Assembly (NCBI GenBank): GCA_013364255.1 | Contig: CP054936.1 | Coordinates: 496,001 to 560,000 of the forward strand | Length of the DNA stretch: 64,000 bases | Source: Streptomyces seoulensis | GTDB taxonomy: Bacteria; Actinomycetota; Actinomycetes; Streptomycetales; Streptomycetaceae | Direction: 5' to 3' | In this document: positions 9,138 to 17,694 of the stretch, one piece after another | Position numbering within the stretch: the stretch's first letter is position 1 | How the letters are laid out: the number at the start of each line of letters is the position of its first letter | Notes under the pieces: generated by a model | Seen by the model: only the letters and a program-made list of their open reading frames with translations | Told to the model about the DNA's origin: nothing | The model's database searches: none | Position numbers and translations under genes: made by a program

Positions 9138-10106
9138 ATGAGTGCGCCGGTTTTCGAAAGGGCCCGCGGGGCCGTGGTCGGGGCGTGCGCGGGGGCGGGC
9201 TGCGTCGGCCGCCGGACAGCCGGGGAGGCGCCGCGTCCCGTGACCGCGGGCCGCCGGCTGTGCCCGCTCTGCCGGGAGCAGCTCTCCCTGGACCTGCGGC
9301 GGCTGCCCGCGCTGTACGAGGCGTGCGGTCGCCTGCTCGACGGGGGCTTCCGGGACGCGACCCGGCCCAAGACGTCCGGCGGCCCTCCGCACGGCGTGCC
9401 GTTCAACACCCTCGCCGCCGACGTGCGGGCCGACATCCTGGGAGTGCTCGGCTCCTGGGCGGGCGCCGTCGTAGGGGAGCGGGGCGGTCCCGCGCCCTGC
9501 CGTGCGGTGCCGCAGCTGAGCGTCTTCCTGGGGCGCCACCTCGACTGGATCGCCGCACACGACGCCGCCGGCGAATGCTCCGGCGAGCTCGCCCGGCTGG
9601 TCGGCCGCGCCCGCCGGGTGGTGGACCCCGACGTCCGGCACCGGGTGACGATCGGCGGGTGCGTCGAACCGGGCTGCGCCGGGGCGCTGACCGCCGTGGT
9701 GCGGCCGGACCCGGCGCGGCTGCCCGCCGTGATCCGCTGTGACCGCGACCCGGCGCACCACTGGCCGGGCCACCAGTGGCTCCACCTCAGGCGCCGGCTC
9801 GACGGAGCGGCGCCCGCCCTCCCGGGCCCGGCTCCCGCCGTGTCTCCCGGCCGCCCCGCCGGCCCCGAAGCAGCCGGCTCCACAGCCCCCGAACCGCGCG
9901 CCGCCGGTGCGTCTCCGGCCACCCCCGCGCCCGCCGTGCGCTGGGTGACCGCGGCCGATGTCGCGCGCCTCTGGGGCATTTCGACCGGCAGCGCGTACCG
10001 CCACGCCAGCGAGGCGGGGTGGCGCCGCCACCACCGGCGGGGCCGTACGTATTACCACGGGGAGGACGTGCTGGCGACCCTCGGCGGCCGCCGCACCGAG
10101 GGGTGA
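9138..10106 (+). CDS. OvmZ-like protein with Cys pairs and C-terminal helix-turn-helix
   Basis: A 322-residue protein. The N-terminal half carries Cys pairs (CAGAGC, CPLC, and later CVEPGC with CDRDPAHHW) that could bind zinc. A Pro/Ala-rich linker spans about residues 225-265. The C-terminus (about 270-320) has a MerR/excisionase-like helix-turn-helix, VTAADVARLWGISTGSAYRHASEAGW followed by RTYYHGEDVLATLG. Similar proteins are annotated OvmZ, after a gene of the oviedomycin cluster; the function is unknown. ATG 9138 was preferred, though GTG 9135 directly precedes it. It lies at the end of the polyketide operon before a strong terminator. I infer a DNA-binding or regulatory role, not an enzymatic one. 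Confidence 0.6.
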   Translation: MSAPVFERARGAVVGACAGAGCVGRRTAGEAPRPVTAGRRLCPLCREQLSLDLRRLPALYEACGRLLDGGFRDATRPKTSGGPPHGVPFNTLAADVRADILGVLGSWAGAVVGERGGPAPCRAVPQLSVFLGRHLDWIAAHDAAGECSGELARLVGRARRVVDPDVRHRVTIGGCVEPGCAGALTAVVRPDPARLPAVIRCDRDPAHHWPGHQWLHLRRRLDGAAPALPGPAPAVSPGRPAGPEAAGSTAPEPRAAGASPATPAPAVRWVTAADVARLWGISTGSAYRHASEAGWRRHHRRGRTYYHGEDVLATLGGRRTEG

Positions 10107-10143
10107 GGGATGGCCGGCGCGGCGGGCGCGTTCTCCGCGCGGG

Positions 10144-10183
10144 CCACCGTTCCCGGCCCGGCTCCTGCGGCCGGGAACGGTGG
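10144..10183. terminator. Bidirectional terminator hairpin
   Basis: Arms of 15 bp (CCACCGTTCCCGGCC and its exact complement) around a 10-nt loop, in the gap between two convergent genes ending at 10106 and 10225. Confidence 0.8.
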
Positions 10184-10224
10184 TGTGAGCGGCGGTGTGC
10201 CGGGCCGGGTGTGCGTCGTGCGGG

Positions 10225-11148
10225 TCAGATCGCGGCCAGGGCCGCCCGGTACCACGGTGCGGCGGCCCGGAACCCGGCGCCGAAGTCGCCGCCGGGGCCA
10301 CAGCGGAGGTCGGACCTGAGGGGTGCGCCGTCGAAGAAGTGGTCGGTGGTCATCATGTCCAATGCGGACAGCAGCCGGTCCTGTCCGGCCAGGGCCTCAC
10401 GGGCCTCCTGAAGGCTCAGTTCCCGCTCGGGCCAAGGGAGTCCGGCGCACTCCGCGACGGCGCTCAGCAGTGCGCGGGCGGTGACCGGCTCCGGATGCGC
10501 GGCGTGGTAGACCCGCGCGGTGAGGTCGGATTCCGGGGCGAGCGCGGTAGCCACCAGGAGTCGTGCCAGTTCCGTCACAGAGATCACCGACAGCCGGGCC
10601 GGCCAGCCCTCCACCCGGCCGGGCAGGGCGCTCAGGAGCCGGGCCACGCCGGGCCCCACCCAGGTGTCGCCCTCCCCGTAGACCAGATGCGGGCGCAGAA
10701 CGACACCTCCGGCCGCGAGGACGGTGTCCTCGGCCGCCGCCCGGGTGCGGGAGGTGACCGAGCCGGGGTTGCGGACGAGTTGCTCCGGCCGACTGCCGTG
10801 GAAGGTTCCCCGGCCGTAGACGGACGCGGTGCTGAGCTGGACCACGCGGGAGACGCCCGCACGGCGGGCCTCCGCCACCAGGGCGGCGGTGCCCCGGGCG
10901 TTGACCACTTCGTTGGCCTCCGCCGTGCCGCCGACCCGCGCGGCGCAGTGAACGACGACGTCGACGCCGTCGCACACCCCGCGCAGCGTCGCGGGATCGG
11001 CCAGATCGGCGCGGACGACGCGCGGATCCGCGTCGCCGACCGGACGGCTGTGCGCCATCAGCCGCAGACCGGCTCGCTGTCGCCCGGCCTCGCGGACGAC
11101 GTGCCGGCCCACAAAGCCGGACGCACCGGTGATCAGGATGGTGGACAT
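10225..11148 (-). CDS. NAD(P)-dependent epimerase/dehydratase, probable GBL-signal biosynthesis reductase
   Basis: A 307-residue extended short-chain dehydrogenase. It has the dinucleotide motif TGASGFVGRHV at the N-terminus, HCAARVGG, a serine in QLSTASVYG, and a downstream region where the usual YxxxK appears degenerate (SRTRAAAED). It starts 25 nt after the stop of the afsA-like gene on the same strand, so the two are probably one operon. JadW2-type epimerases sit next to AfsA homologues in GBL/butenolide signal loci; by analogy this may modify the signal precursor. The missing clear YxxxK makes catalysis of a standard SDR reaction uncertain. Confidence 0.75.
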   Translation of the reverse strand: MSTILITGASGFVGRHVVREAGRQRAGLRLMAHSRPVGDADPRVVRADLADPATLRGVCDGVDVVVHCAARVGGTAEANEVVNARGTAALVAEARRAGVSRVVQLSTASVYGRGTFHGSRPEQLVRNPGSVTSRTRAAAEDTVLAAGGVVLRPHLVYGEGDTWVGPGVARLLSALPGRVEGWPARLSVISVTELARLLVATALAPESDLTARVYHAAHPEPVTARALLSAVAECAGLPWPERELSLQEAREALAGQDRLLSALDMMTTDHFFDGAPLRSDLRCGPGGDFGAGFRAAAPWYRAALAAI

Positions 11149-11173
11149 GCCTCACTCCCCCGAACTGCTCCGT

Positions 11174-12148
11174 TCAGCGCTTTCCCGGGCTCACCGCGAG
11201 GTGCTTCCCGGGGCTCACCACGAGGTCGGCGGTGAAGACCGTGGCCTCCCGCTGCGAGCCGCGCACCCGTACCCGTACATCGTCCGTGCCGTCGACGGGC
11301 TCCGGGGCGGCCTCGATCCAGCACGGCGCGTCGAACTCGGCGTACCGGGCGAACTCGGCGCGCACGCCCAGCAGGAGGGCGTCGGGCAGCCCGGTCGAGG
11401 CGTGGGCGGCCTGCCGGGCGGCCTCGATGAGCACCATGCCGGGAACGTGGTCGACCGGGTGGTCGAAGTAGGTGGGGTGCGCGGTGTCGACCCGCATCTC
11501 CCAGCGGTGCCCGGCGCCGGGCTCGGGCCGGGCGAGCACCACGTGCCGGGCGCTGGCGTGCCCGACTGCGGCCGGGTCGATCGCCGGGGGGACGGTGCGG
11601 TCGGGGGCGGTGGGCCGTTCGCCGCGCACCCGCCGGTACACGCTCGGGCTCAGGCAGCGGAACGAGGCACCGGCCGTGGCCAGCCGCCTGCCGTCGCGGA
11701 GCACGGAGACGTCGTAGCGCATGGCGCTGAGCGTCCGCCCCCGGCGGACGGTGTCACGGCAGACAGTGCGCAGTTCCACCTCAGTGGGCACGACGTCGGT
11801 GGCGAAGAGCCGAGGATCCGCGTCCACGGTGATGTCCGCCATGACGAACTGGTGCCCGAAGGGAACGTCGAACTCGGCGTGGGCGAGCAGCGAACCTATT
11901 TGGCGTACGGACTCGACCAGCAGCACCGGATCCTGGTGTCCGTCCTCCCGGGCGAACAGGGCGTGGCTGCGCGGCCACTGGGCCTTGACCGTGTAGGCGT
12001 ACCGGTCGGCCTCGGTGGACTCGTCGGCCTCCCAGCCGGTCAGGAAGACCTCGGAGACCGCGGCGCGATGCACGTACTCGCGCGGGACCGTGGTGGTCAG
12101 TCGGGGGAGCAGAGCCTTCGGAGAAGTCTGAGCGGCAAGAGACGTCAT
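11174..12148 (-). CDS. AfsA/ScbA/BarX-family gamma-butyrolactone (or butenolide) signal synthase
   Basis: A 324-residue protein with two AfsA repeats (hotdog-like), the first with FLTGWEADE ... DGHQDPVLLVESVRQIG and the second with HPTYFDHPVDHVPGMVLIEAARQAAH. AfsA-family enzymes condense a beta-ketoacyl group with dihydroxyacetone phosphate to start A-factor-type signals. ATG 12148 was chosen because AGGAG lies 8 nt upstream; the open frame continues to 12235 but without a better site. It diverges from the response regulator across a 429-nt region containing two operator-like sequences. This is strong evidence for a local quorum-type switch. Confidence 0.92.
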   Translation of the reverse strand: MTSLAAQTSPKALLPRLTTTVPREYVHRAAVSEVFLTGWEADESTEADRYAYTVKAQWPRSHALFAREDGHQDPVLLVESVRQIGSLLAHAEFDVPFGHQFVMADITVDADPRLFATDVVPTEVELRTVCRDTVRRGRTLSAMRYDVSVLRDGRRLATAGASFRCLSPSVYRRVRGERPTAPDRTVPPAIDPAAVGHASARHVVLARPEPGAGHRWEMRVDTAHPTYFDHPVDHVPGMVLIEAARQAAHASTGLPDALLLGVRAEFARYAEFDAPCWIEAAPEPVDGTDDVRVRVRGSQREATVFTADLVVSPGKHLAVSPGKR

Positions 12149-12236
12149 GTGCGGCACTCCTGTCATTTCCGGGCAGGGGGCAGCAACGGTGAGAGTCGGC
12201 TTCACCCCCCAGGGCCGACGTTCTGCACGAAACAAG

Positions 12237-12260
12237 ATACAGACACGTCAGTCCGGTTTT
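12237..12260. promoter_or_regulatory. Candidate GBL-receptor operator (ARE), afsA side
   Basis: Sequence ATACAGACACGTCAGTCCGG followed by a T-run. It shares ATACAGAC with the sites at 13409 and 14923. It lies about 90 nt upstream of the afsA-like start, so it could block that promoter. Confidence 0.5.
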
Positions 12261-12490
12261 TCAAGCCCCGCCCTGCCGGACACCTCGAAGTTCGGCCGCC
12301 CCACCGCGAACCGAGAAACAGGTAACCCTGCTCGGCCGAGCGGCGCGGATCACGGCGGAAAGCCCTGGCTCGTGGCACGCAAAAGGTCACCGGCGCTTGT
12401 CGGCGCGGCTCTCCGGACACCTAAGGCGCAGCTCAGCGGGCAAATGACGAGTAAAGACGGTGCATCGGGCCGATCAAGAAGCTTCATTGA

Positions 12491-12510
12491 CAATCAGACA
12501 AGTCTGTTTG
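12491..12510. promoter_or_regulatory. Candidate GBL-receptor operator (ARE), response-regulator side
   Basis: Contains CAGACAAGTCTGTT, an inverted repeat of CAGAC/GTCTG with a 2-nt centre. The same 14 bases recur at 13412-13425. It lies about 70 nt upstream of the response-regulator start, where a repressor could act. Confidence 0.65.
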
Positions 12511-12577
12511 CTATGGTCGCTGTGCGAGCGTTCAGCTGGCCCGTCCGCATGACGTGGCTGCGTCCCAGGAGGAGCAG

Positions 12578-13387
12578 ATGAACCGGCAGGCCGTGGATCT
12601 ACTCGGACCCATATCGGAGCGCTACCACTCCCACCGCCCCACCGTCGCACCGCCGGCCGCGCCGGCCGTCCCCTCGCCGCCCGCCCCGCGGGAGGGCGCC
12701 CTGCGCGTCCTGGTCATCGAGAACGACGCCCGCGCCGCCGAGACCCTCATCAAGAGCCTGTTGCGCCAGGGCTACGCCGCCCAGGGCGTGTCCACCGGAG
12801 CCCACGCCCTGCACGCCCACCACGACGCCGACCTCGTCCTGCTGGACCTCGACCTGCCCGACCTGGACGGCCTCGAGGTGTGCCGCACCATCAGGACGGT
12901 CAGCGACACACCGGTCATCGCCGTCACCGCCCGCAACTCCGAACTCGACCGGGTGCTCGGCCTGCAGGCGGGCGCCGACGACTATCTCGCGAAGCCGTAC
13001 GGCTTCCGCGAGCTGCTGGCCCGCATGGAAGCGGTGATGCGCCGGGTGCGCGCGCAGCCGTCCGCCGCCCAGGTCATCCACCACGGACCGCTGCGGATCG
13101 ACGCGGACGCCCGCCTCGCCACGCTGGACGGGAAGCCGGTGGACCTCACACGCAAGGAGTTCGACCTGCTCCACCTGCTGGCCTCCCGGCCCGGCGCCGT
13201 CGTCCCGCGCCGCCAGATCATGGCGCAGGTCTGGGGCGACACCTGGTCCCCGCACGGCCGCACCGTGGACACGCACGTCGGCACCCTGCGCAACAAGCTC
13301 GGATCGAGCACCTGGGTCATCACCGTGCGGGGGGTCGGCTTCCGGCTCGGCCATCCCGGGGGCACCCGGAGCGCCAACTCCGAGTGA
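12578..13387 (+). CDS. OmpR-family response regulator, atypical (JadR1-like)
   Basis: A 269-residue regulator with a 40-residue Pro/Ala-rich N-terminus, a receiver domain at about 44-160 and an OmpR-type winged helix at about 175-260 (DLTRKEFDLLHLLASRPG ... TVDTHVGTLRNKLG). The phospho-acceptor aspartate is present (D90 in LLDLDLP), as is the lysine in YLAKPYG. The acidic pair at the end of strand 1 is E48-N49 instead of two acids, so phosphorylation may be weak or absent. No histidine kinase gene is nearby. These are features of JadR1-type cluster activators that can respond to pathway products rather than a kinase. ATG 12578 follows AGGAGGAG. Confidence 0.88.
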   Translation: MNRQAVDLLGPISERYHSHRPTVAPPAAPAVPSPPAPREGALRVLVIENDARAAETLIKSLLRQGYAAQGVSTGAHALHAHHDADLVLLDLDLPDLDGLEVCRTIRTVSDTPVIAVTARNSELDRVLGLQAGADDYLAKPYGFRELLARMEAVMRRVRAQPSAAQVIHHGPLRIDADARLATLDGKPVDLTRKEFDLLHLLASRPGAVVPRRQIMAQVWGDTWSPHGRTVDTHVGTLRNKLGSSTWVITVRGVGFRLGHPGGTRSANSE

Positions 13388-13408
13388 ACGGCGCATCCTA
13401 CCGATACG

Positions 13409-13426
13409 ATACAGACAAGTCTGTTA
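13409..13426. promoter_or_regulatory. Candidate GBL-receptor operator upstream of the tetR gene
   Basis: ATACAGACAAGTCTGTTA, an inverted repeat with CAGAC/GTCTG arms, 20 nt before the receptor-like gene at 13447. It suggests autoregulation. Confidence 0.7.
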
Positions 13427-13446
13427 GTACACGGTAGGGAATCCGG

Positions 13447-14070
13447 ATGACACAGCAGGAACGCGGCAAGAGGTCGAAGCGAAGCATCCTGGAGGCGGCC
13501 GCCCACGTCTTCGACGAACGGGGTTACGACGCCGCGAGCACCAACGAGATCCTGGCCCGCACCGGGCTGACCCGCGGCTCGATGTACCACCACTTCCCGA
13601 CCAAGAAGGCGATCGCGATGGCCCTGGTCGACGCGCAGGCCGAAGCCCTGGAGGTGCCGGACCAGCCGATGAAGCTCCAGTCCGTGATCGACCTGACCCT
13701 GGACTTCTCCCGGCGTCTCCAGCGGGACCCGGTGCTGCGCGCCAGCGTGCGCCTCACCATAGAGCAGACCTCGTTCGACGCACCCCGGCAGACCGCCTAC
13801 GAGCAGTCCGGCGCCGCCATCCTCCGTCTGCTGCGGCAGGCCGAGGAGCAGGGTGAGATCCTTCCCGGCGTCGACGTGCAGGAGGCCACGTCGACGATCA
13901 TCGGCGCCTTCACCGGTCTGCAGATCGTCTCCCAGGTGTACACCAACCGGGAGGATCTGCTCGACCGCGTCACCGCCTTCTGGCGGTTCATGCTCCCCGG
14001 TCTGGCGACCCCCGGTCTGATCGGCCGCCTGCGGATCACCGAGCAGCCGCTCCCGGCGTCCGCGCCGTGA
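13447..14070 (+). CDS. TetR-family gamma-butyrolactone receptor-like regulator (ArpA/ScbR type)
   Basis: A 207-residue TetR regulator. The N-terminal helix-turn-helix is clear (residues 10-58; SILEAAAHVFDERGYDAASTNEIL, then TRGSMYHHFPTKKAIAMALV), with the serine/methionine spacing typical of ArpA/ScbR proteins. The ligand domain contains EQTSFDAP and AFTGLQIVSQVYTNREDL, which match the sub-family of GBL receptors and pseudo-receptors. ATG 13447 lies close behind an operator-like palindrome. It follows the response regulator by 59 nt. A role as receptor for the signal made by the afsA-like enzyme is inferred; a pseudo-receptor binding antibiotics is the alternative. Confidence 0.88.
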   Translation: MTQQERGKRSKRSILEAAAHVFDERGYDAASTNEILARTGLTRGSMYHHFPTKKAIAMALVDAQAEALEVPDQPMKLQSVIDLTLDFSRRLQRDPVLRASVRLTIEQTSFDAPRQTAYEQSGAAILRLLRQAEEQGEILPGVDVQEATSTIIGAFTGLQIVSQVYTNREDLLDRVTAFWRFMLPGLATPGLIGRLRITEQPLPASAP

Positions 14071-14151
14071 CGGGGCCCCGGCCCGGCACGCCCGCCTGGC
14101 CCCGGTCCCCGGCCCGGGCCGCGCCGCGGGCCCGGACCGCGCCGACCGCCC

Positions 14152-14715
14152 TCAGTCCGGCCCCTGCCCCGCCGGTGCGAACAGGGGGCGCAGCAGGCCG
14201 CTGAGCCGCTCCAGCGTCTCGCGCTCCCACCACCGGGGATCCGTGTGCCCCAGTGCCTCGATCCCGGTGGCCACCGCGAGGACCAGGTCCGCCGCTCCCG
14301 CCGGCAACCCCGTGTCCTCGTGCACGCCGGCCACTCGCTCGCGCACCGACGCCAGGAGCTCGTCGCGCAGCCGCGGCTGTCCGGTGGAGCCGTCCGCCGC
14401 GATCCGCATGCCGGCTCTCACCACCGTCTCGCTGCGCAGGGCCTCCCCGAGCGCCACGAAGAACCGTTCGGGGGCGTCGGCCGGCGTCCCCTCGAACGCC
14501 TCGTCGACCACATGGACGAGCCGGCGGCGCGCCTGCTCGCGCACCGTGGCCGTCAGCTCCCCGATCGAGGAGTAGTGATGGTAGAGAGCTCCTCGGCTCA
14601 CTCCCGCCCGGCGGCAGATGTTGACCAGTCCCGCCTCGGACGGACGACCGTCCGCTATCAACTCGGCGGTGGCCCGCACGAGGGCCTCACGAGTCCGTTC
14701 GGCCCGCGTCTGCAT
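14152..14715 (-). CDS. TetR/AcrR-family regulator
   Basis: A 187-residue TetR protein. ATG 14715 was chosen because AGGAG lies 9 nt upstream and MQTRAERTREALV starts the domain; the open frame goes on for 36 more codons upstream. The helix-turn-helix region reads TAELIADGRPSEAGLVNICRRAGVSRGALYHHY. The C-terminal ligand domain has no distinctive motif. It is convergent with the ScbR-like gene and its upstream region carries another CAGAC/GTCTG site. By position it could be a second receptor or pseudo-receptor, or the regulator of the neighbouring peptide cluster. Confidence 0.85.
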   Translation of the reverse strand: MQTRAERTREALVRATAELIADGRPSEAGLVNICRRAGVSRGALYHHYSSIGELTATVREQARRRLVHVVDEAFEGTPADAPERFFVALGEALRSETVVRAGMRIAADGSTGQPRLRDELLASVRERVAGVHEDTGLPAGAADLVLAVATGIEALGHTDPRWWERETLERLSGLLRPLFAPAGQGPD

Positions 14716-15084
14716 CAGACCCGCTCCTACCTTCTTCGACCACGACATGAGGCGCCGGAAGTCGCCGACACCAGCGAGCCAAAGCATACAACTGCGCCTG
14801 TTTTCTCGGGGAGTCCACCGCACTCGTCAATCGAGCGAACCTACTCGGCCGCGCGCCGACCGGTGGACATCCCGACATCGGAGTACTCGACTGCCGGGCG
14901 GCGTACGCTGGGCGATAACTCCATACAGACCACGCTGTCTGCTAACAGGCGGGAGCGGTGACGCGGTGCTTGGGGAGTGCGCCGGTCGGGCGCCCGTTTC
15001 GCGACGCGCGGCGGAGAACGGTGACCTCGGCCTGAGCCGGCGGCGGGAAGTCTTGCGCGCCCGAGGTGATCCACGGGGTGCGCG
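14716..15084. promoter_or_regulatory. Intergenic region upstream of the second TetR gene
   Basis: 369 nt between the TetR start and the end of the minus-strand ATP-grasp gene. It has an operator-like sequence at 14923-14945 and otherwise no credible gene. It appears to mark the boundary between the polyketide/regulatory block and the peptide cluster. Confidence 0.5.
14923..14945. promoter_or_regulatory. Candidate GBL-receptor operator near the second TetR gene
   Basis: ATACAGACCACGCTGTCTGC: CAGAC and GTCTG half-sites separated by 6 nt, sharing ATACAGAC with the sites at 12237 and 13409. It is about 210 nt upstream of the TetR start. Confidence 0.5.
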
Positions 15085-16320
15085 TCACGGTCCGACGGTG
15101 ATCCGTATCGCTGCCAGCGCCCTGCGCGCCGTCTCGTTCACCTCGGCCGCGGTGGCGCCGTGCACGGCGACGCGGCCGATGCGCTGGAGGTTGTCGGTGG
15201 GGTCGGCGAGGTGGTCGCCGGGCTGTTTGGTGAGGGTGACGGCGAGGCCGGGGCCGGTGGCGGGGAGGCCGTCGACGGCCAGCAGCGTGCCGGCGTGGGG
15301 GGCGGTGAGGAAGCGGACGGCGGCGGCGCCGGCCCGGGTCGGGGCGAGGTCGCTCGCGCGGCCGAGGGCGACCTGGACGGCCGTGCGGGCCATGTCGACG
15401 CCGGTGGCCCGTTCGACCAGCTCCATGATGCCGTCGCCGGGCGGCCGGGCGCCGGTCTCCAGGACGGACGCCCGGCCCCGGGCGTCGAGTTTGATCTCGG
15501 TGTGGGCGAGGCCGTCGCGCAGTCCCAGGGCGGACACGGCCCGGCTCGCGGCGGCCAGCAGCGTCGTGCGCGCCGGGGGCGCGAGGTCCGCCGGGACGGT
15601 GTGGCCGGTCTCGGCGCGTACGGCTCCCCGGGTGGTGAACTTCTCGGTGACGGCGAGGTGGTGGATCGCGCCGCGGGCGACGACCGTCTCGACGCTGAAC
15701 TCCTCGCCGTGCGCGTACTCCTGCGCGAGCAGCGTGGGCTCCAGGGCGATGCCGTGCGGCAGTTTGACCGTCTCGGCCCCGGCGAGGGCCACGGCCTCGG
15801 GCAGGTCGCCGGGCGAGGCGACCACGCGTACGCCGATGGAGGCCGCGTTCTCGGCCGGTTTGACCACCAGCGGGTAGGTCAGCGCGGCCGCCGTGACACG
15901 CCGGGCGAGCGTGTCCGCGTCCGGGGCGCTGACGGTGCGCGGGGCCGGCACGCCGTACGCCGTGAACGCCTCGGCCATCAGGCGCTTGTTGCGGCAGGCG
16001 GGGGCCAGAGCCGCGTCGTGGCCGGGCAGGCCCAGGCGGTCGGCGAGCCGCGCGGCGAGCGGGGTGAGGAACTCCCAGCACGCCAGGACGCCGTCGATCC
16101 CGGTCCGGCGGCAGAAGGCGGTCAACTCCTCCAGTGCGGTGGCGGGGTCGGTGAAGTCGGGGCGGACCGTGCCGGTCACCAGCGCCCTCGTCTCGGGCGG
16201 GTACTGGGTGTACATCTCCTCGTGGGTGGCCACCCAGGCGTCGACGCCCAGGTCGTGGGCGGCGCGCAGCAGGGCCTCTCCGGCGGAGACGCCGGCTTCG
16301 AGGAAGAGGATCTTCGGCAT
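15085..16320 (-). CDS. ATP-grasp ligase
   Basis: A 411-residue ATP-grasp protein. The central fold is visible: RNKRLMAEAFTAYGVPAPRT near residue 112, the ATP-binding lysine strand YPLVVKPAENAASIGV near 147, a mobile loop HGEEFSVETVV, and the metal-binding region LETGARPPGDGIME near 295. ATP-grasp enzymes join a carboxylate to an amine or thiol through an acyl-phosphate. It is last of three minus-strand genes (adenylation protein, exporter, ligase). A role in peptide-bond formation, or in loading a carrier protein as BtrJ does, is plausible; the substrate is unknown. Confidence 0.88.
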   Translation of the reverse strand: MPKILFLEAGVSAGEALLRAAHDLGVDAWVATHEEMYTQYPPETRALVTGTVRPDFTDPATALEELTAFCRRTGIDGVLACWEFLTPLAARLADRLGLPGHDAALAPACRNKRLMAEAFTAYGVPAPRTVSAPDADTLARRVTAAALTYPLVVKPAENAASIGVRVVASPGDLPEAVALAGAETVKLPHGIALEPTLLAQEYAHGEEFSVETVVARGAIHHLAVTEKFTTRGAVRAETGHTVPADLAPPARTTLLAAASRAVSALGLRDGLAHTEIKLDARGRASVLETGARPPGDGIMELVERATGVDMARTAVQVALGRASDLAPTRAGAAAVRFLTAPHAGTLLAVDGLPATGPGLAVTLTKQPGDHLADPTDNLQRIGRVAVHGATAAEVNETARRALAAIRITVGP

Positions 16321-16377
16321 GTGGAGGTCCTTGAGGGGGTGGCGGGAGGCGGGCGGGGAAAGGGCTCCCGGGAACTT

Positions 16378-17640
16378 CTAGTGAGCGGCCTTCCGCAACG
16401 AAGGTTTCACCTCGGCGAGTTGGGCGGTCCGTTTTCTGATGGCCGGCGCCAAGGCGAGTTGGGCCAGCGCGGCGGTCGCGCAGAGGGCGGCGCAGGAGAG
16501 CCACAGGACGGTGGCGCCGACGGCCAAGAGGCGGGTGCCGGCCAGCGGGGCGATGAGGAAGCCGGTGCCCCAGGCCATGCCGAGCAGGCCGTTGTAGCGG
16601 CCGCGCAGGGCGGGCGGGGCCAGGTCGGCGACGACGGCGGCGGTGATGGCGAACACCAGGACCTCGCCGAGGCTCCACACCGCGACGGCCGACGCGAAGG
16701 CGGGGCCCGCGGACGCGGCGGCGACCAGGGCGTTGCCCGCGGCGGCGAGCAGGAAGCCGGTGGCCAGCACGCGGCTCTTGTCGAACCGGGCGAGCCGGTG
16801 GCCGATCAGTGGCTGGACCAGGATGAGGACGACGCCGTTGACGGCCATGACCGTTCCGTAGACGTCGCCGGACAGTCCGTGCCGTGCCATGACCAGGGGC
16901 AGGGTGGCGAATGCCTGCTGGAAGACGACGGCGTACAGGACGACGACCCCGGCGAAGGCGAGCATCGCCCGGTCGGCGAGGACGGCGCGGTAGCCGCCGC
17001 CGGCGCCGCGCTCCGCCGCGGTCGGCCGGGTCTCGGGGACGGCGCACCACACCAGCAGGCCGAAGACCGCGCACGCGGCGGCGTCGGTCCAGAACAGCCA
17101 GGAGAAGCCGCGGTCGGCGAGGTGGCCGCCGAGGACCATGGCGGCGGAGAAGCCGAGGTTGACCGACCACAGCAGCAGGCCGAAGGCGCGGGTGCGGTCG
17201 GCGGCGGGGACGGTGTCGGCGACCAGGGCCTGGGCGGCGGGCCGGAAGAGGTCGAGGGTGACGCCCAGGGCGAAGCCGGCGGCGGTGAGGGCGGCCAGCG
17301 ACTGCGCGTGGCCGAGCGCCAGCAGGGAGCCGGCGTTGGCGAGCATCCCGCCGGTCAGCGCGGCCCGGCGGCCGAACCGGTCGGTGAGGAATCCGCCCAG
17401 CGGCTGGGAGATCACCGAGCCGACGCCGACGACGGCGAGGATGACACCGATGGTGCCGAGCGGTACGTCGCGGACCTGGCTGAGGTAGAGGCTCAGGAAC
17501 GGGTTGACCATGGCGCCGAGCCGGTTGACCAGGGTGCCGGACCACAGGACCCAGAACGCGCCGGGCAGACCGCCGGCGCGGACCCTGACGAGGGTGCGCA
17601 CGCGGCCGGCGGGGCGTGCGGCGGACGGGGTGGGGGTCAA
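16378..17640 (-). CDS. MFS transporter (probable product exporter)
   Basis: A 420-residue major facilitator with about 12 hydrophobic segments. The cytoplasmic loop motif GGFLTDRFGRRAALTGG follows the second segment. The start is taken as TTG 17640 because GGAGG lies 7 nt upstream; no better ATG fits. It sits between the adenylation gene and the ATP-grasp gene on the same strand, so it probably exports the peptide-cluster product or gives self-resistance. Transport direction and substrate are inferred from context only. Confidence 0.88.
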   Translation of the reverse strand: MTPTPSAARPAGRVRTLVRVRAGGLPGAFWVLWSGTLVNRLGAMVNPFLSLYLSQVRDVPLGTIGVILAVVGVGSVISQPLGGFLTDRFGRRAALTGGMLANAGSLLALGHAQSLAALTAAGFALGVTLDLFRPAAQALVADTVPAADRTRAFGLLLWSVNLGFSAAMVLGGHLADRGFSWLFWTDAAACAVFGLLVWCAVPETRPTAAERGAGGGYRAVLADRAMLAFAGVVVLYAVVFQQAFATLPLVMARHGLSGDVYGTVMAVNGVVLILVQPLIGHRLARFDKSRVLATGFLLAAAGNALVAAASAGPAFASAVAVWSLGEVLVFAITAAVVADLAPPALRGRYNGLLGMAWGTGFLIAPLAGTRLLAVGATVLWLSCAALCATAALAQLALAPAIRKRTAQLAEVKPSLRKAAH

Positions 17641-17694
17641 CGTGATCCTCCGGGGGGAGCCGTACGGCTCGGTGGGGCGGTCATCTGGGGTGCC

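Larger units (their letters stand above)
12149..12577. promoter_or_regulatory. Divergent regulatory region between afsA-like gene and response regulator
   Basis: A 429-nt region without a credible gene. It contains two GBL-receptor-type operator candidates, one near each end (12237-12260 and 12491-12510), and is less GC-rich than its flanks. Promoters for both divergent genes are expected here. AGGAGGAGCAG before 12578 is the regulator's ribosome binding site. Confidence 0.65.
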
